Source: Lentisphaeria bacterium
GTDB lineage: Bacteria; Verrucomicrobiota; Lentisphaeria; Victivallales; UBA1829
Length of the DNA stretch: 64,000 nt
Assembly (NCBI GenBank): GCA_017456805.1
Contig: JAFTIQ010000010.1
Span: forward strand, 1-64,000
Direction: 5' to 3'
The translations under genes and the position numbers were made by a program. The notes under the pieces were generated by a model. That model was not told the origin of the DNA and made no database searches. It worked only from the letters and a program-made list of their open reading frames with translations. Below are positions 61,933 through 64,000 of this stretch, piece after piece; within the stretch, counting starts at the first letter, position 1, and each line of letters opens with the position of its first letter.

Positions 61933-64000
61933 TTATTTTCCGGAATGATAATCCTGGAGAGATTTCGGCGGAATTGCCTGCTTGCGGGCAGCTTCAATTC
62001 CGGAAATACTCGCTTTGGCAGCAGCAATCGTGGTCATGAACGGGATCTTATACTGGATCGCCATCATACGGATGTAGCTGTCATCACGCTTTTCGGTCTT
62101 ATCCTTCGGCGTGTTGATGATCAGATTGATTGTATGATTCTTGATCAGGTCGCTGACGTCCGGTCTGCCTTCCCCGATCTTGTTGATCATGGTATTTTCA
62201 ATTCCGTTTTCTGTCAGATACTTGCTGGTACCTTCCGTTGCATAGATCGGGAAACCGAGCCGTTTCAAACCTTCTGCCACAGGAAGGAGGTACTGCCGTT
62301 CTTTCTTGTTGACAGAGATCAAAGCGGTTCCTTCCAGCGGAAGTTTTCCGCCTGCTGCTTCCTGAGCCTTGAAGTAAGCAAGACCAAAGTTGTCAGCCAG
62401 GCCCATGACTTCCCCGGTTGCACGCATTTCAGGTCCGAGGATCGGGTCAACTTCAGGGAACATATTGAACGGGAAAACAGCTTCTTTAACGCCATAGTAG
62501 CTGGAGGTTTTCCGTTTCAGCATGGATTTGAACTCTTCCATCGGATGACCGAGCATCAAGCCGGTTGCGATTCTTGCCAGAGGAACCCCGGTGACCTTTG
62601 CCACCAGAGGAACAGTTCTGGATGCACGCGGGTTTGCCTCGATAATGTAAACCACATCATCGCAAACTGCATACTGGACGTTCAGGATACCTTCCACCTT
62701 GAAGTCTGCTGCAATCGCTGCAGAATAACGTTCGATGGTGTCCAGATGTTCCTGCTTCAATGTCACCGGCGGAATCGCACATGCAGAGTCTCCGGAGTGA
62801 ATACCGGCAAGTTCGATGTGTTCCATAACGGTTGCAAGGAAGGTTGTCTTTCCATCGGAAAGGGCATCCACTTCACATTCGGTTGCATTGTCAAGGAAGC
62901 GGTCGATCAACATCGGATATTCGGGGCTGACCTGAATTGCTTCCACGGCATATTTCTTGAGTTCTTCTTCATTGTGGAGGACTGCCATACCGCGTCCGCC
63001 GAGCACGAAGGAGGGACGGACCATAACGGGATATCCGACTTCGTTTCCGAGGGCAATGGCTTCTTCCAGAGAGATTGCGGTTCCGCTCTTCGGCTGAGGA
63101 CTTCCAAGAGCGATCATCCGTTCACGGAAATATTCGCGGTCTTCTGCCAGACGGATCCCTTCCGGCTGAGTTCCGAGAATATTCAGTCCGGCATCCTTCA
63201 GTTCCTGAGCAATATTCAGCGGGGTCTGTCCGCCGAACTGAACGATCACACCTTCCGGTTTTTCCTTTTCATAGATTGCAAGCACATCTTCCACTGTGAG
63301 CGGTTCAAAGTAGAGCTTGTTGCTTGTATCATAGTCAGTGGAAACGGTTTCCGGGTTGCAGTTGATCATCACGGATTCGCAATTTTCATCGCGGAGAGCA
63401 AATGCCGCATGAACACAGGTATAGTCGAATTCGATTCCCTGTCCGATACGGTTGGGGCCGCCGCCGAGAATCATGATCTTGCGTTTGTCGGAAACTTTTA
63501 CATTGTCTTCCACATCTGCATAGGTGGAGTAGTAATATTCCTGATTTTCCACGCCGGAAACGGGGATCGCACGGAAGACGACCTTTGCACCGGCGGCACG
63601 TCTGCGGTCACGGACTTCTTTTTCGGTGACGTTGAAGATCCGGGCAAGATATTTATCTGCAAAACCATCGCGTTTTGCCTGAACGAGTTCTGCATCGGTG
63701 ATACCGTTCCAGCCCTTTGCAATCATATCAAGTTCGGACTGAACGAGTTCATACATCTGTTCGATGAAGTAGCGGGTGATCTTGGTTGCCTTGACAACTT
63801 CGTCCACAGTCACGCCCTTCTTCATTGCTTCGTAGATCTGGAAGAAACGCTGACTGTTGGGGGTAACGATCTTCTGCTTCAGCTCTTCAGCGGAAAGTTT
63901 TTCGATCTTTTTGACAAACCCGAGACCGTATCTTCCGATTTCAAGAGAGCGGATCCCTTTCTGGAATGCTTCTTTGAAGTTCTGACCGATACTCATCATT
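61933..64000 (-). CDS. carB: Carbamoyl phosphate synthase large subunit, C-terminal part (5' end outside window)
   Basis: About 690 residues of CarB, equivalent to about residue 385 to the end of the usual 1070. Visible are the oligomerisation domain ([17 protein letters not shown]), the second ATP-grasp unit ([46 protein letters not shown]), and the C-terminal MGS-like allosteric domain. The frame runs off the end of the window. CarB makes carbamoyl phosphate for pyrimidine and arginine synthesis. Confidence 0.95.
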   Translation of the reverse strand, partial: MMSIGQNFKEAFQKGIRSLEIGRYGLGFVKKIEKLSAEELKQKIVTPNSQRFFQIYEAMKKGVTVDEVVKATKITRYFIEQMYELVQSELDMIAKGWNGITDAELVQAKRDGFADKYLARIFNVTEKEVRDRRRAAGAKVVFRAIPVSGVENQEYYYSTYADVEDNVKVSDKRKIMILGGGPNRIGQGIEFDYTCVHAAFALRDENCESVMINCNPETVSTDYDTSNKLYFEPLTVEDVLAIYEKEKPEGVIVQFGGQTPLNIAQELKDAGLNILGTQPEGIRLAEDREYFRERMIALGSPQPKSGTAISLEEAIALGNEVGYPVMVRPSFVLGGRGMAVLHNEEELKKYAVEAIQVSPEYPMLIDRFLDNATECEVDALSDGKTTFLATVMEHIELAGIHSGDSACAIPPVTLKQEHLDTIERYSAAIAADFKVEGILNVQYAVCDDVVYIIEANPRASRTVPLVAKVTGVPLARIATGLMLGHPMEEFKSMLKRKTSSYYGVKEAVFPFNMFPEVDPILGPEMRATGEVMGLADNFGLAYFKAQEAAGGKLPLEGTALISVNKKERQYLLPVAEGLKRLGFPIYATEGTSKYLTENGIENTMINKIGEGRPDVSDLIKNHTINLIINTPKDKTEKRDDSYIRMMAIQYKIPFMTTIAAAKASISGIEAARKQAIPPKSLQDYHSGK

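Noticed and set aside
1..64000. CRISPR arrays, tRNA, rRNA, insertion sequences
   Set aside because: No regularly spaced direct repeats, no cloverleaf or rRNA sequence, and no transposase frame were recognised in either strand.

Overview
The window is about 64 kb of bacterial chromosome from a Gram-negative. The best fit is a member of the Lentisphaerota, close to Victivallales, a gut-type anaerobe of the PVC group. This is inference from gene content; no rRNA gene is present. The signs are a type IV prepilin-like protein with an H-X9-DG C-terminal motif, sugar isomerase plus Gfo/Idh/MocA pairs under AraC control, many lipobox proteins, AIDA-type repeat surface proteins with a shared C-terminal module, and chlamydial-PMP-like GGAI/FxxN repeats. 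Promoters look sigma-70-like, usually TTGACA or TTGAAA, 16-17 bp, TATATT.

Layout. 1-1.6 kb: 3' end of a large AIDA-repeat surface gene. 1.8-8.9 kb: pyrH, frr, a membrane glycosyltransferase, ppk1, queC and a flavoprotein, all on + and mostly overlapping. 8.9-11.4 kb: an orphan podovirus-type head cassette on the minus strand (scaffold, major capsid, probable cement, DnaT-like), with no terminase, portal, tail, integrase or lysis gene. 11.6-14.4 kb: nagA, an RlmI-like methyltransferase and a NagD-like phosphatase. 14.6-21 kb: a TIM-barrel isomerase, a META lipoprotein, cardiolipin synthase, a YgjP-type metallopeptidase, tyrA and ilvB. ilvB-tyrA is preceded by a short leader peptide overlapping a strong hairpin. 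21.1-25.3 kb: a PocR/AraC regulator, nadA, and a dehydrogenase/epimerase pair for UDP-GalNAcA. 25.6-35.7 kb: two AIDA-repeat surface proteins of 2406 and 912 residues. They share promoters, terminators and a C-terminal module with the gene at the window start. 36-40.4 kb: a GMP synthase whose glutaminase domain has collapsed, a small lipoprotein, a conserved protein of unknown function and glycerate kinase. 40.7-46.3 kb: six envelope proteins, including COG3014, YcfL-like and LpoB-like lipoproteins and CsgG-like proteins. 46.5-49.7 kb: rpmA, an LA_2272-type surface repeat protein, obgE and a short-chain reductase. 49.7-55.4 kb: a GntR-type DNA-binding domain fused to a complete GH38 alpha-mannosidase, an AraC regulator, and a divergent isomerase/oxidoreductase operon. 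55.4-64 kb: the prepilin-like protein, a DUF2062 membrane protein, an AsmA-like protein, a hotdog thioesterase, an LctP lactate permease and the C-terminal two thirds of carB.

How it fits together. The surface layer dominates the accessory content: AIDA/PMP proteins without N-terminal signal peptides, the Vi-type sugar nucleotide pathway, the lipoprotein cluster and the LA_2272 protein. The most unusual items are the GntR-GH38 fusion, the GMP synthase lacking a glutaminase active site, the isolated capsid cassette, the ilvB-tyrA leader and the long inverted repeat between AIDA genes flanking about 24 kb of housekeeping genes.
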